Source of the DNA: Mycobacterium sp. 852002-50816_SCH5313054-b
Lineage (GTDB): Bacteria > Actinomycetota > Actinomycetes > Mycobacteriales > Mycobacteriaceae
Length of the DNA stretch: 64,000 nucleotides
Direction of reading: 5' to 3'
Assembly (NCBI RefSeq): GCF_001667185.1
Contig: NZ_LZIC01000069.1
Span: forward strand, 50,391-114,390
This document shows positions 33,390 through 41,647 of this stretch, in pieces. Numbering within the stretch: position 1 is the first letter of the stretch; each line of letters begins with the position of its first letter. A program made the position numbers and the translations under genes. Under the pieces are notes generated by a model. It saw nothing but the letters and a program-made list of their open reading frames with translations, had not been told where the DNA came from and did not search any database.

Positions 33390-35036
33390 TTACAGCGTCT
33401 CGTCCAGCTCGCCGAGCCGGTCTGTCAGCCGGAGGTTCTCGGAGTAGTCGACCGGGCAGCAGATCAGGGACACCCCGTCGTCGTCGAGGGCGGCCCGCAG
33501 CGTCGGCAACAGCTCGTCGGCGCTGTTGATCCGATATCCCTTGGCGCCGAAGCTTTCCGCGTACTTCACGATGTCGGGGTTGCCGAACTTGACGTAATAG
33601 TGCTCCCCGAGTTCGAGGTCCATCTTCCACTCGATCAGGCCGTAGCCGCCGTCCTCCCAGATCAGCACCACCAGAGGTATCCGCTCCCGGACGGCGGTCT
33701 CGATTTCCTGGGAGTTCATCAGGAACGCGCCGTCGCCCACGACGGCGAGCACCTTGGCCTCGGGGCGTGCCAGCTTGACGCCGAGGGCGCCCGGTAGCGC
33801 AAAACCCATGGTGGACAAGCCGTTTGAGATGAGGCAGGTGTTGCGCTCGTAGGTCGGATAAAGCCGGGCCATCCACATCTTGGTGGCGCCGGTGTCGACC
33901 AGGACCACGTCGCTGCGCCCGAGCGCCGCGCGGGTGTCGGCGACCAGCCTGGCCGGCGCCAGTGGGTATCGCGAATCCTCTTGTCCCCGGGCGAATTCCT
34001 CGGACAGCAGGCCCGAGCCGGGCACATCGGCGGCGTGTTCGAAGGTGTGGCCGGCCAGCGCGTCGGTGAGCGCGTTGAGCGAATCGCTGATGTCGCCGAT
34101 GATCCCGACGTCGACCGAGTAGTGCGCGTCGACCTCCGCGGGGAAGCGGTGGATGTGGATGATCCTCTTGTCCGCCTGCGGATTGATCCGCACCGGGTCG
34201 AACTCCTGCAGCTCGTAGCCGACGGCGATGACGGCGTCGGCGTTGTCGAAACCGAAGTTGACGTAGTCGTGCCGCATGAAGCCCAGCGTGCCGATGCTGT
34301 TGGGGTGGTCGTCGGGCATCACGCCCTTGCCGTGGAAGGTGTTGGCGACCTGGATGCCGAACTCCTCGGCGAAGCGGACCAGGGCCTTGGTCGCGTCGGC
34401 GCGGGCGGCGCCGTGCCCGGCCAGCACGACCGGACGCTTTGCCTGGCGCAGGATGTCGACGGCGCGCGCGACCTGACGGGGCGCCGGCGCGTCGGGTCGA
34501 ACCACGTTGCGGGGCAACGGCGTCAGGTCGTAGTCGGCGTCATCGGCATCGATGTGCTCCGGCACGGCCAGGTAGACCGCGGCCGGGCGCTCGGCCTCGG
34601 CGACCTTGAACGCCTTGCGGACCATCTCGGGGATGGCCCGCGGGGTCGGGATGCCGGCGGCCCACCGCGTGATCGGGGCGAACATCGACACCAGGTCGAC
34701 GTACTGGTGCGACTCCTTGAACTCCCGGTCCTGGCCCACCTGCGCGGAGATCGCGACCATCGGGGTGCTGTTGGTGGTGGCGTCGGCGACGCCGAGTTGC
34801 ATGTTGATCGCGCCCGGGCCCAGGGTGGCCGACACCACCGCCGCCCGGCCGGTGACGCGCCCGTACATCTCCGCCATGAACGACGCGCCCTGCTCGTGCC
34901 GGGTGAGTACGTACCTGATGCCGGAGGACGCGAGCGCCTGCACCAAGCGAATGTTCTCCTCGCCGGGCACCCCGAAGACTATCGCGACCCCCTCGTTCTC
35001 CAAGCACTTGACGATCAGCTCGGCCGCTTTGCTCAT
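33390..35036 (-). CDS. Acetolactate-synthase-like thiamine diphosphate enzyme
   Basis: A 548-aa ThDP enzyme with the three usual domains. Glu48 in LTRHEQGASFMAEMYGRVTG is the cofactor-activating residue, the middle domain has VLAGHGAARADATKALV, and the C-terminal Mg-ThDP motif is VVGDGAFLMNSQEIETAV followed by LIWEDGGYGLIEW. The DGGYGLI form resembles catabolic acetolactate synthases rather than biosynthetic IlvB, and no small subunit is next to it. It condenses two pyruvates to acetolactate, or uses a related 2-oxo acid. The ATG at 35036 has AGGAGG six bases upstream. Not part of the M. tuberculosis block. Confidence 0.85.
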   Translation of the reverse strand: MSKAAELIVKCLENEGVAIVFGVPGEENIRLVQALASSGIRYVLTRHEQGASFMAEMYGRVTGRAAVVSATLGPGAINMQLGVADATTNSTPMVAISAQVGQDREFKESHQYVDLVSMFAPITRWAAGIPTPRAIPEMVRKAFKVAEAERPAAVYLAVPEHIDADDADYDLTPLPRNVVRPDAPAPRQVARAVDILRQAKRPVVLAGHGAARADATKALVRFAEEFGIQVANTFHGKGVMPDDHPNSIGTLGFMRHDYVNFGFDNADAVIAVGYELQEFDPVRINPQADKRIIHIHRFPAEVDAHYSVDVGIIGDISDSLNALTDALAGHTFEHAADVPGSGLLSEEFARGQEDSRYPLAPARLVADTRAALGRSDVVLVDTGATKMWMARLYPTYERNTCLISNGLSTMGFALPGALGVKLARPEAKVLAVVGDGAFLMNSQEIETAVRERIPLVVLIWEDGGYGLIEWKMDLELGEHYYVKFGNPDIVKYAESFGAKGYRINSADELLPTLRAALDDDGVSLICCPVDYSENLRLTDRLGELDETL

Positions 35037-35078
35037 CCGGCACCTCCTGGTCGCCACACTAGTGGCGCCCGTGCTGCC

Positions 35079-35504
35079 TCAGTCGTGGTGTTGCCCCGTC
35101 GGCAGCAGCGCGAGCACGGGGATCGTGCGGGTCGTCTTGCGTTCGTATTCCGCGAATCCGGGGTACCGCCTGGCTTGCTCGGCGTATTTCTCGTCGCGTT
35201 CGGCGCCGGTGAGTTCGACGGCGTGCACGTCGAGGTGCTCGTCACCCACCTCGATGCCGGCATCGGGGTTGGCAACCAGGTTCCAATACCAGGCGGGGTT
35301 GCGGTCGGCTCCCGCCGCGGAGGCGAAGACCAGGTAGCGGTCACCGTCGGGCAGGTACATCATCGGGCTCACTCGTTCCTCGCCAGTGCGCGCGCCGATG
35401 GTGTGCAGCAACAGGACCGGGGCGCCCTCGAACTGTCCGCCGATCCGTCCGTGGTTGGCACGAAATTCCTCGATGTTGCGCCGATTGAAGTCGTCGTCGG
35501 TCAT
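35079..35504 (-). CDS. Deazaflavin(F420)-dependent nitroreductase-family protein (Ddn-like)
   Basis: A 141-aa split-barrel protein. Family motifs are FRANHGRIGGQFEGAPVLLLHTIGARTGEERVSPMMYLPDGDRYLVFASAAGADRNPAWYWNLVANPD. This type binds coenzyme F420 and reduces quinones or nitro compounds; Ddn (Rv3547), which activates pretomanid, is the best-known member. The ATG at 35504 follows an AGAGGAA ribosome site; the frame is open to 35567. It lies 42 bp upstream of the acetolactate-synthase-like gene on the same strand, probably one unit. Confidence 0.85.
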   Translation of the reverse strand: MTDDDFNRRNIEEFRANHGRIGGQFEGAPVLLLHTIGARTGEERVSPMMYLPDGDRYLVFASAAGADRNPAWYWNLVANPDAGIEVGDEHLDVHAVELTGAERDEKYAEQARRYPGFAEYERKTTRTIPVLALLPTGQHHD

Positions 35505-35663
35505 ATTCCTCTTCCGGTGCTCGGTCCAGCGTCGGGTGCTCAATGTAGCCGTGCTCGTAGCGTCCATACCCGCCGTCGAGCCATCACAGTCGCGGAAGTG
35601 GCAGGCTGGTAGGTGGACGTCTTAACAAACCCAGTTACACCCCACCAGACGAAGGATGTCAGC

Positions 35664-37082
35664 GTGCCCATCGCCACGATCAACCCGGCCACCGGCGAGA
35701 CGGTCAAGACCTTCACCCCGGCAACCGACGACGAAGTCCAAGCAGCGATCGCCCGCGCTCACGAGCGCTTCCTGGATTACCGCCACTCCACCACCTACGC
35801 CCAGCGCGCCGGGTGGGCCAACGCGACCGCCGACCTGCTGGAGGCCGAGGCTGACGAGACCGCGGCCATGATGACCCTGGAGATGGGCAAGACGCTGGCC
35901 TCGGCCAAGGCTGAAGCACTCAAGTGCGCCAAGGGTTTTCGCTACTATGCCGAGAACGCCGAGCAGCTGCTGGCCGACGAGCCCGCCGACGCGGCAAAGG
36001 TGGGCGCCAAGCGGGCCTACACCCGCTACCAACCGCTGGGCGTGGTGCTGGCCGTGATGCCGTGGAACTTCCCGCTGTGGCAGGCCGTCCGGTTCGCCGC
36101 GCCGGCGCTGATGGCCGGCAACGTCGGCCTCCTCAAGCACGCCTCCAACGTGCCGCAGACCGCGCTGTACCTCGCCGACGTCATCGCCCGCGGCGGGTTC
36201 CCGGAGGGCTGCTTCCAGACGCTGCTGGTTCCGTCCAGCGCCGTGGAGACCATCCTGCGCGACCCCCGCGTCGCCGCGGCCACCCTGACCGGCAGCGAGC
36301 CGGCCGGCCAGTCCGTCGGCGCCATCGCCGGCGACGAGATCAAGCCCACCGTGCTCGAGCTCGGCGGCAGCGACCCCTTCATCGTGATGCCCTCGGCCGA
36401 CCTGGACGAGGCGGTCAAGACCGCCGTCACAGCGCGGATGCAGAACAACGGCCAATCTTGCATCGCCGCAAAGCGTTTCATCGCCCACGCCGACATCTAC
36501 GACGCGTTCGTGGACAAGTTCGTCGAACGGGTCAAGGCGCTGCGGGTGGGCGACCCCACCGACCCCGACACCGACGTCGGCCCGCTGGCCACCGAGTCGG
36601 GCCGGGACGAGATCGCCAAGCAGGTCGAGGACGCGACCGCGGCCGGCGCGGTGATCCGCTGCGGCGGCGAGCGCCTGGACCGCCCGGGCTGGTTCTACCC
36701 GCCCACGGTCATCACCGACATCACCAAGGACATGGCGCTCTACACCGAGGAGGTCTTCGGGCCGGTCGCCTCGATCTACCGCGCCGAGAACATCGACGAG
36801 GCGATCGAGATCGCCAACGCCACCACCTTCGGCCTGGGCTCCAACGCCTGGACCACCGACGAGGCCGAGCAGCAGCGCTTCATCGACGACATCGAGGCCG
36901 GCGCCGTCTTCATCAACGGGATGACGGTGTCCTACCCCGAGCTGCCGTTCGGCGGCGTCAAGCGCTCCGGTTACGGACGCGAGCTCGCGGGCCTCGGGAT
37001 CCGCGAGTTCTGCAACGCCAAGACCGTGTGGGTGGGCTCGGCCGAAACCGGTGACGCGGGCAGCGGCACCAAGGTGGAGTGA
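35664..37082 (+). CDS. gabD1: Succinate-semialdehyde dehydrogenase GabD1
   Basis: A 472-aa aldehyde dehydrogenase. The cofactor region is MPWNFPLWQAVRFAAPALMAGN, the general base Glu is in LELGGSDPFIV, and the catalytic Cys is in NNGQSCIAAKRF. The closing TVSYPELPFGGVKRSGYGREL is typical of the GabD subgroup. It oxidises succinic semialdehyde to succinate with NADP+, which M. tuberculosis uses in its variant TCA route. The GTG at 35664 (MPIATINPATGE) has GAAGGA 7 bp upstream, preferred over 35613. It corresponds to Rv0234c. Confidence 0.9.
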   Translation: MPIATINPATGETVKTFTPATDDEVQAAIARAHERFLDYRHSTTYAQRAGWANATADLLEAEADETAAMMTLEMGKTLASAKAEALKCAKGFRYYAENAEQLLADEPADAAKVGAKRAYTRYQPLGVVLAVMPWNFPLWQAVRFAAPALMAGNVGLLKHASNVPQTALYLADVIARGGFPEGCFQTLLVPSSAVETILRDPRVAAATLTGSEPAGQSVGAIAGDEIKPTVLELGGSDPFIVMPSADLDEAVKTAVTARMQNNGQSCIAAKRFIAHADIYDAFVDKFVERVKALRVGDPTDPDTDVGPLATESGRDEIAKQVEDATAAGAVIRCGGERLDRPGWFYPPTVITDITKDMALYTEEVFGPVASIYRAENIDEAIEIANATTFGLGSNAWTTDEAEQQRFIDDIEAGAVFINGMTVSYPELPFGGVKRSGYGRELAGLGIREFCNAKTVWVGSAETGDAGSGTKVE

Positions 37083-37099
37083 CGGGCCAGACCCCGGCC

Positions 37100-37161
37100 G
37101 CCGAGCGTGGGACCCATGGACGAATTCTTCGCGGTTTTCGTACCTAGGGCCCACACTCGGC
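37100..37161. repeat. Nested palindromic element, copy 1 (GCCGAGCGTGGG arms)
   Basis: GCCGAGCGTGGG (37100-37111) pairs with CCCACACTCGGC (37150-37161), 11 of 12 positions. Inside are shorter arms ACGAA...TTCGT. It fills the space between the convergent gabD1 and R2lox stops and may act as a terminator. A second element of similar arms and length stands at 51024-51082. Confidence 0.65.
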
Positions 37162-37164
37162 GCC

Positions 37165-38106
37165 TCAGGCGGAGACGGCCGCCAGCGCCTTCTCGTCCTC
37201 GTCGGCGAAGGTGTCCTCGAGCTGCAGCGGCGAGTAGTCGAGGTCGATCTCGCCGAGCGGCCGCCCGCGGGCACTGCTGATGGTGCCGAACCGCCGCATC
37301 CCCTTGTCGGCGGCGTACTGCATGAACTCGTCCGTCGAAATGCCGAAGGGCATCGGGTCGTAGAGCGAGAAGCCCTCTTCGATGAGGCGCAGCCCGAGCG
37401 GCATGAGCTCGTTCATCCGTGTTTCGAAGACGCCCCAGTTGGCGTCGTCGGCCGCGACGTGGCGCCGGCAGGTGAAGGTGCCCCAGGCCATGTGGCGTCG
37501 CTCGTCGTCGCCGATGCGCCGGACCAGTTCCTGCATGCCTGGAAGGATCCCGCGCTCCACGCAGATCTTGTGCCAGGCGAAATAGCCGGTCAGCGCCAGC
37601 ATGCCTTCGACCATGTGGTTGTAGGTCACCGACGCCCGCACCTGGGCGGCCGGTGACGGATCCGACGACAACGCGCCCAGGCAGGCCGGCAGCTCCTCGT
37701 AGAAGATCGTCCGGTAGGTCGGGATGTCGTCGAGATATTCGTGCAGGTCGCCGGTGATGCCGACGGCGTCGAGCCACATGCGGAACACCTGGACGTGCTT
37801 GGCTTCTTCGAACGCGAACTGCGTCAGGTACATCTCGTCGCCGAGCCGCCCCTCGGCGCGCATCGCGGCCATGAACGGCTGAATGTCCTCGGTCACCGCC
37901 TCCTCGCCGGCGATGAACTCGGCGCACAGCCGGGTGGCGTAGTGGCGTTCGACGTCCGTCAGCTTCTCCCAGTCCGCGCGGTCGCGGGAGAAGTCGATGT
38001 CGGCCGGATCCCAGAATTTGGCGTTGCCACCGGCGAACAGCTTCAGCGGCAGGCTGTTCCAGTTGAGTCCGCCCGCAACCATCGAGCCCGAATGTGTGCG
38101 TGTCAT
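37165..38106 (-). CDS. R2-like ligand-binding oxidase (R2lox), annotated NrdB in M. tuberculosis
   Basis: A 313-aa ferritin-like protein. Counting from the ATG, the Mn/Fe ligands stand exactly at the positions known for Rv0233: Glu68, Glu101, His104, Glu167, Glu202 and His205. Val71 and Tyr162, which form the ether cross-link in the crystal structure, are both present. It is therefore an oxidase binding a long-chain ligand, not a ribonucleotide reductase, despite the old name. It is read together with the TetR gene upstream, whose stop overlaps this ATG (ATGA). Confidence 0.93.
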   Translation of the reverse strand: MTRTHSGSMVAGGLNWNSLPLKLFAGGNAKFWDPADIDFSRDRADWEKLTDVERHYATRLCAEFIAGEEAVTEDIQPFMAAMRAEGRLGDEMYLTQFAFEEAKHVQVFRMWLDAVGITGDLHEYLDDIPTYRTIFYEELPACLGALSSDPSPAAQVRASVTYNHMVEGMLALTGYFAWHKICVERGILPGMQELVRRIGDDERRHMAWGTFTCRRHVAADDANWGVFETRMNELMPLGLRLIEEGFSLYDPMPFGISTDEFMQYAADKGMRRFGTISSARGRPLGEIDLDYSPLQLEDTFADEDEKALAAVSA

Positions 38107-38798
38107 GTGACCTCCTCGGAGACTTTCGAGTCTGGGCTGACAGGGGAGTTCGCGGAATGTGCCGAGAACGCCGCCGCCAGCACGGCGACGAGCCGACGCA
38201 CGGCCAGCGCCGGCTGCTCGGGCGTAGGGTCGTCGAGCCCCAGCACCGGGTCCAGGCCGCGCATGTAGGGGGCCAGCGCCAGGTGCGGAAAGATCATCAG
38301 CAGCAACGAGAGCAGGGCGTCGGTGTCCGCCTCGGCGCGCAGGTCACCGCGCAGCTGCGCGGCGCGCACCAGCGGCCGCAGCACCTCCAGGTAATGGCGA
38401 TTGCTGACGCTGCGCACGCTGATCCGGGCCTCGGTGTCGACCTCCAGGCTCACCGCGGCGTGCAGGGCGCGCTCGTGGGGATGCTCGGCGTAATAGGCCA
38501 CCCAGCCGTCGAGCAGGTCGGTGAGGTGTTCGAAGAACGGCCGGCTCGGGTCGAGGTCGTGGATCAGCTTCTCCATGTACGCGCGCACCCGCTGGCTCGC
38601 GACGTCCGTGACGTACGCGTAGAGGTCGCGCTTGTCCGCGAAGTACTGGAACAGGCTGCCCTTGGCGACCCCGGCCCGGCGGGCGATGACGTTGAGGCTG
38701 CCCCGGGAGAATCCGTGCGCCCCGAACTCGTCCTCCGCGGCTTCGATCACCGCCGCGCGGCGGGCGGGGTCGACCCGCGCCCACGTCACCGTCGGCAA
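38103..38798 (-). CDS. TetR/AcrR-family regulator of the R2lox operon (Rv0232-like)
   Basis: A 231-aa regulator with the helix-turn-helix [51 protein letters not shown]. The rest is a helical ligand-binding domain. It is first gene of a two-gene unit with R2lox, overlapping by four bases, so it probably senses the substrate or product of that oxidase and represses its own promoter. A perfect dyad at 38817-38831, just upstream, is the likely operator. Corresponds to Rv0232. Confidence 0.9.
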   Translation of the reverse strand: MPTVTWARVDPARRAAVIEAAEDEFGAHGFSRGSLNVIARRAGVAKGSLFQYFADKRDLYAYVTDVASQRVRAYMEKLIHDLDPSRPFFEHLTDLLDGWVAYYAEHPHERALHAAVSLEVDTEARISVRSVSNRHYLEVLRPLVRAAQLRGDLRAEADTDALLSLLLMIFPHLALAPYMRGLDPVLGLDDPTPEQPALAVRRLVAVLAAAFSAHSANSPVSPDSKVSEEVT

Positions 38799-38816
38799 TG
38801 CGACCTCCTAGCGTCG

Positions 38817-38831
38817 ATGACCACTGGTCAT
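38817..38831. promoter_or_regulatory. Perfect palindromic operator upstream of the TetR-R2lox operon
   Basis: ATGACC (38817-38822), ACT, GGTCAT (38826-38831): a 15-bp perfect dyad about 20 bp before the TetR start codon (38798). Position and symmetry fit autorepression by a TetR dimer. Confidence 0.65.
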
Positions 38832-38905
38832 TCTACGGTGAGCCACGTCACAGTCAAGGGACGCTCGGCCGGCGTGCGGCCTGCCGCACAGTCGGGGCCG
38901 CGGAT

Positions 38906-40603
38906 TCAGGGCCGCATCTGGTAGGCGCCGTTGATCGGCAGCACGTGTTCCTTCCAGATCTGCTCGTAGCGCGCGGGGTCGTGGACCGGGCGCCGAATCA
39001 TCCGCATCGCCAGCCGGGCCTGCTCGTCCGTCGTGGCGGGTTTGTCGCCGAGTTCCACGGCGTAGCCGTTGAAGTCCCGCACCAACACCGCGAAGATCCC
39101 GTCGAGCAACGCCTCCTCCACTCCCGACAACAGCGCCTCCTCGAGAATGAGCTGGGCATACGGCACCGTCGCGAACAACTGCCCCACGGCAAAGGCGAAG
39201 TCGATGTCCTTCTGCTGCACGGCATCCGGGGTGGCGCTGGCCAGCAGCTCGGTGAGCACGTCGACCTGCTCGCGCAGCAGCGCGACGTTGGGCAGGTGGG
39301 CGAAAGCCTCGAACAGCGGGCGCCAGTCCGCGAACCGCACCTTGCCCAGGCCCCCGGTGGGCCCCTGGGCGAACAGGAACGTGTCGTCGGCGGCGTCGTC
39401 GCGGCGCGCGACGACGGGCAAGTCGGCGTTGGGGGCGAACAGGAAGTTGGGCATGAACTTTCCGAGCAGCCCGATGTTGATGTGGACGGTGCCCTCCAGC
39501 CGCGGCAGCAGGCCGATCTCGCGGGCGACGGCCTCGAAGAAGGTGTCCTTCTCAACTCCCTTGGCGGCGATGACATCCCACAACGCGGTGATCACCCGCT
39601 CGCCCTCGCTGGTGATCTTGGCCTTGGTCAGCGGGCTGTAGAGCAGGTAGCGGCGGTCGGTCGCGGACGCGCTGCGCATGTAGTCGCACGCGCGGGTGGC
39701 GACCAGCTTCATGGCGACCAGCCGCACGTAGGCGTCGGTGAGCAGCCGCCCCACGTGGGTGAAGTCGGTGACGACGGTCCCGTACAGGTAGCGGTTGGCC
39801 GCGTGGGTGACCGCCTCGTACATGGCGTGGGTGCACATGCCGATGGCGCCCCAGCCCAGGTTGTACTTGCAGACGTTGACGGTGTTGAGGGCGGCGTGGA
39901 ACGCGTCGGGTCCGCGGTGCAACATGTCGGCCTCGGTGACCGGGTAGTCGCGCAGCGCGTAGTTGGCGACGAAGTTCTGCGAGTTGACGACGTTCTTCTT
40001 CAGTTCGTAGCGGTCATGCTGGGAGTCGGCGGCGAAGAAGACATACTCGTCGGTGCCCTCGATCTTGCCGAAGGTGGAGACCATCCGGGCCACGTTGGCG
40101 TTGCCGATGTAGTACTTCTCGCCGCTCGCGGTCCAGCCGTGCTCCGATGGCGTGAGAATCATGTCGGTCTGGTAGACGTCGGCGCCGTGGGTCTGCTCGG
40201 ACAGCCCGAAGGCGAACACCTCGCCGGCCTCCAGCTGGGCGGCGGCCTTGCGCTTGGCGTCCTCGTTGTCGCTCATCCAGATCGGGCCCAGGCCCAGCGC
40301 GGTGACCTGGAACGGGTACCAGTAGCTCAGCCCGTAAAAACCGACGATCTCGGCGAATTCGCTGATCCGGTAGGTATCCCAGCGGCAGTCGTCCGCCCCG
40401 TATTCGGACGGTGTGAGCAGCGAGGCGAAGATGCGTTCCCGCCCGACGTGGTCCAGAAAGTCGGAGTACCAGACCCGGTTGTGGTCGTCGGACTTCAGTC
40501 GCGCCTTGCCGCGGGACTCGAAGAAGTCCACGGTCGCGGCCATGATCTCCCCCGAGCGGGCATCGGGGTAGCGGCGTTGCAGGCGGTTGGGATTGAGCAA
40601 CAT
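38906..40603 (-). CDS. fadE4: Acyl-CoA dehydrogenase FadE4
   Basis: A 565-aa long-form acyl-CoA dehydrogenase. Supporting blocks are FAFGLSEQTHGADVYQTDMIL (flavin/substrate loop), KYYIGNANVARMVSTFGKIEG, and RLEGTVHINIGLLGKFMPNFLF. The expected reaction is alpha,beta-dehydrogenation of an acyl-CoA with FAD. The ATG at 40603 (MLLNPNRLQRRYPDARSGE) matches Rv0231; the open frame beyond it runs antisense through php and is not coding. It is divergent from php with 63 bp between them. The substrate is unknown. Confidence 0.9.
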   Translation of the reverse strand: MLLNPNRLQRRYPDARSGEIMAATVDFFESRGKARLKSDDHNRVWYSDFLDHVGRERIFASLLTPSEYGADDCRWDTYRISEFAEIVGFYGLSYWYPFQVTALGLGPIWMSDNEDAKRKAAAQLEAGEVFAFGLSEQTHGADVYQTDMILTPSEHGWTASGEKYYIGNANVARMVSTFGKIEGTDEYVFFAADSQHDRYELKKNVVNSQNFVANYALRDYPVTEADMLHRGPDAFHAALNTVNVCKYNLGWGAIGMCTHAMYEAVTHAANRYLYGTVVTDFTHVGRLLTDAYVRLVAMKLVATRACDYMRSASATDRRYLLYSPLTKAKITSEGERVITALWDVIAAKGVEKDTFFEAVAREIGLLPRLEGTVHINIGLLGKFMPNFLFAPNADLPVVARRDDAADDTFLFAQGPTGGLGKVRFADWRPLFEAFAHLPNVALLREQVDVLTELLASATPDAVQQKDIDFAFAVGQLFATVPYAQLILEEALLSGVEEALLDGIFAVLVRDFNGYAVELGDKPATTDEQARLAMRMIRRPVHDPARYEQIWKEHVLPINGAYQMRP

Positions 40604-40653
40604 GGGGGCAACGTACTCCCACACAGCCCTGTTGGTGAACCGCCCATCCGCCT

Positions 40654-40659
40654 TAGAGT
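40654..40659 (+). promoter_or_regulatory. -10 element of php, implying a leaderless transcript
   Basis: TAGAGT at 40654-40659 lies seven bases before the GTG start of php (40667), so transcription would begin at or next to the start codon. No ribosome site precedes the GTG. Leaderless mRNAs are common in mycobacteria. Confidence 0.5.
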
Positions 40660-40666
40660 CAGTCCC

Positions 40667-41647
40667 GTGCCAGAACTCAATACCGCTCGCGGCGCCATCG
40701 ATACCGCCGATCTCGGCGTGACGCTCATGCACGAGCACGTGTTCATCATGACCACCGAGATCGCCCTGAACTACCCCGAAGCCTGGGGCGACGAGGAGCA
40801 GCGGGTGGCCGACGCCATCACCCGGCTCAACGAACTCAAGGCCCGCGGGGTGGACACCATCGTCGACCTCACGGTGATCGGGCTGGGCCGCTACATCCCG
40901 CGCATCGCGCGCGTCGCGGCGGCCACCGAGCTGAATATCGTTGTGGCGACCGGGCTTTACACGTACAACGATGTCCCGTTCCGCTTCCACTACCTCGGGC
41001 CCGGCACCGCGATGGACGGCCCGGAGGTCATGACCGACATGTTTGTGCGCGACATCGAGGAGGGCATCGCGGACACCGGCGTCAAGGCGGGCATCCTCAA
41101 ATGCGCCACCGACGAGCCCGGCGTCACCCCGGGCGTCGAGCGGGTGCTGCGGGCGGTCGCGCAGGCGCACAAGCGCACCGGGGTGCCGATCTCCACGCAC
41201 ACCCATGCGGGGCTGCGGCGCGGACTCGAGCAGCAACGCATCTTCGAAGAGGAGGGCGTCGACCTGAGCCGGGTGGTGATCGGCCATTCCGGCGACACCA
41301 CCGACCTCGGGTACCTCGAGGAGCTCATCGCCGCCGGCTCCTACATCGGGATGGACCGGTTCGGCATCGACGTGTATCTGCCGTTCGAGGACCGGGTCAA
41401 CACCGTGGCGCAGATGTGCGAGCGCGGGCACGCCGACAAGATGGTGCTCTCGCACGACGCGAACTGCTACTTCGACGCGCTGCCCGAGGACCTGTTGTCG
41501 GTGGCCGCGCCGAATTGGCATTACCTGCACATCCACAACGACGTAATCCCCGCCCTCAAGGAACGCGGCGTCACCGACGAGCAGTTGCACACCATGCTGG
41601 TCGACAACCCGCGGCGCATCTTCGAGCGGCAGGGCGCTTATGAGTGA
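40667..41647 (+). CDS. php: Phosphotriesterase-like lactonase Php
   Basis: A 326-aa amidohydrolase, identical in length to Rv0230c. Metal ligands are visible: His22 and His24 in LMHEHVF, the lysine to be carbamylated in VKAGILKCATD, histidines in STHTHAGL and VIGHSGD, and Asp in VLSHDANCYF. PLL-type members hydrolyse acyl-homoserine and other lactones with weak phosphotriesterase activity. The GTG at 40667 gives the family N-terminus (PELNTARGAIDTADLG). The end overlaps the next gene by 8 bp. Confidence 0.92.
   Translation: MPELNTARGAIDTADLGVTLMHEHVFIMTTEIALNYPEAWGDEEQRVADAITRLNELKARGVDTIVDLTVIGLGRYIPRIARVAAATELNIVVATGLYTYNDVPFRFHYLGPGTAMDGPEVMTDMFVRDIEEGIADTGVKAGILKCATDEPGVTPGVERVLRAVAQAHKRTGVPISTHTHAGLRRGLEQQRIFEEEGVDLSRVVIGHSGDTTDLGYLEELIAAGSYIGMDRFGIDVYLPFEDRVNTVAQMCERGHADKMVLSHDANCYFDALPEDLLSVAAPNWHYLHIHNDVIPALKERGVTDEQLHTMLVDNPRRIFERQGAYE

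Noticed and set aside
37165..38106. Ribonucleotide reductase beta subunit
   Set aside because: The Val/Tyr cross-link pair and ligand positions identify the R2-like ligand-binding oxidase, not NrdB.
38798..41647. Long frame antisense through fadE4 and continuing into php
   Set aside because: Only the part from 40667 (Php) is real; the upstream part is the complement of fadE4.
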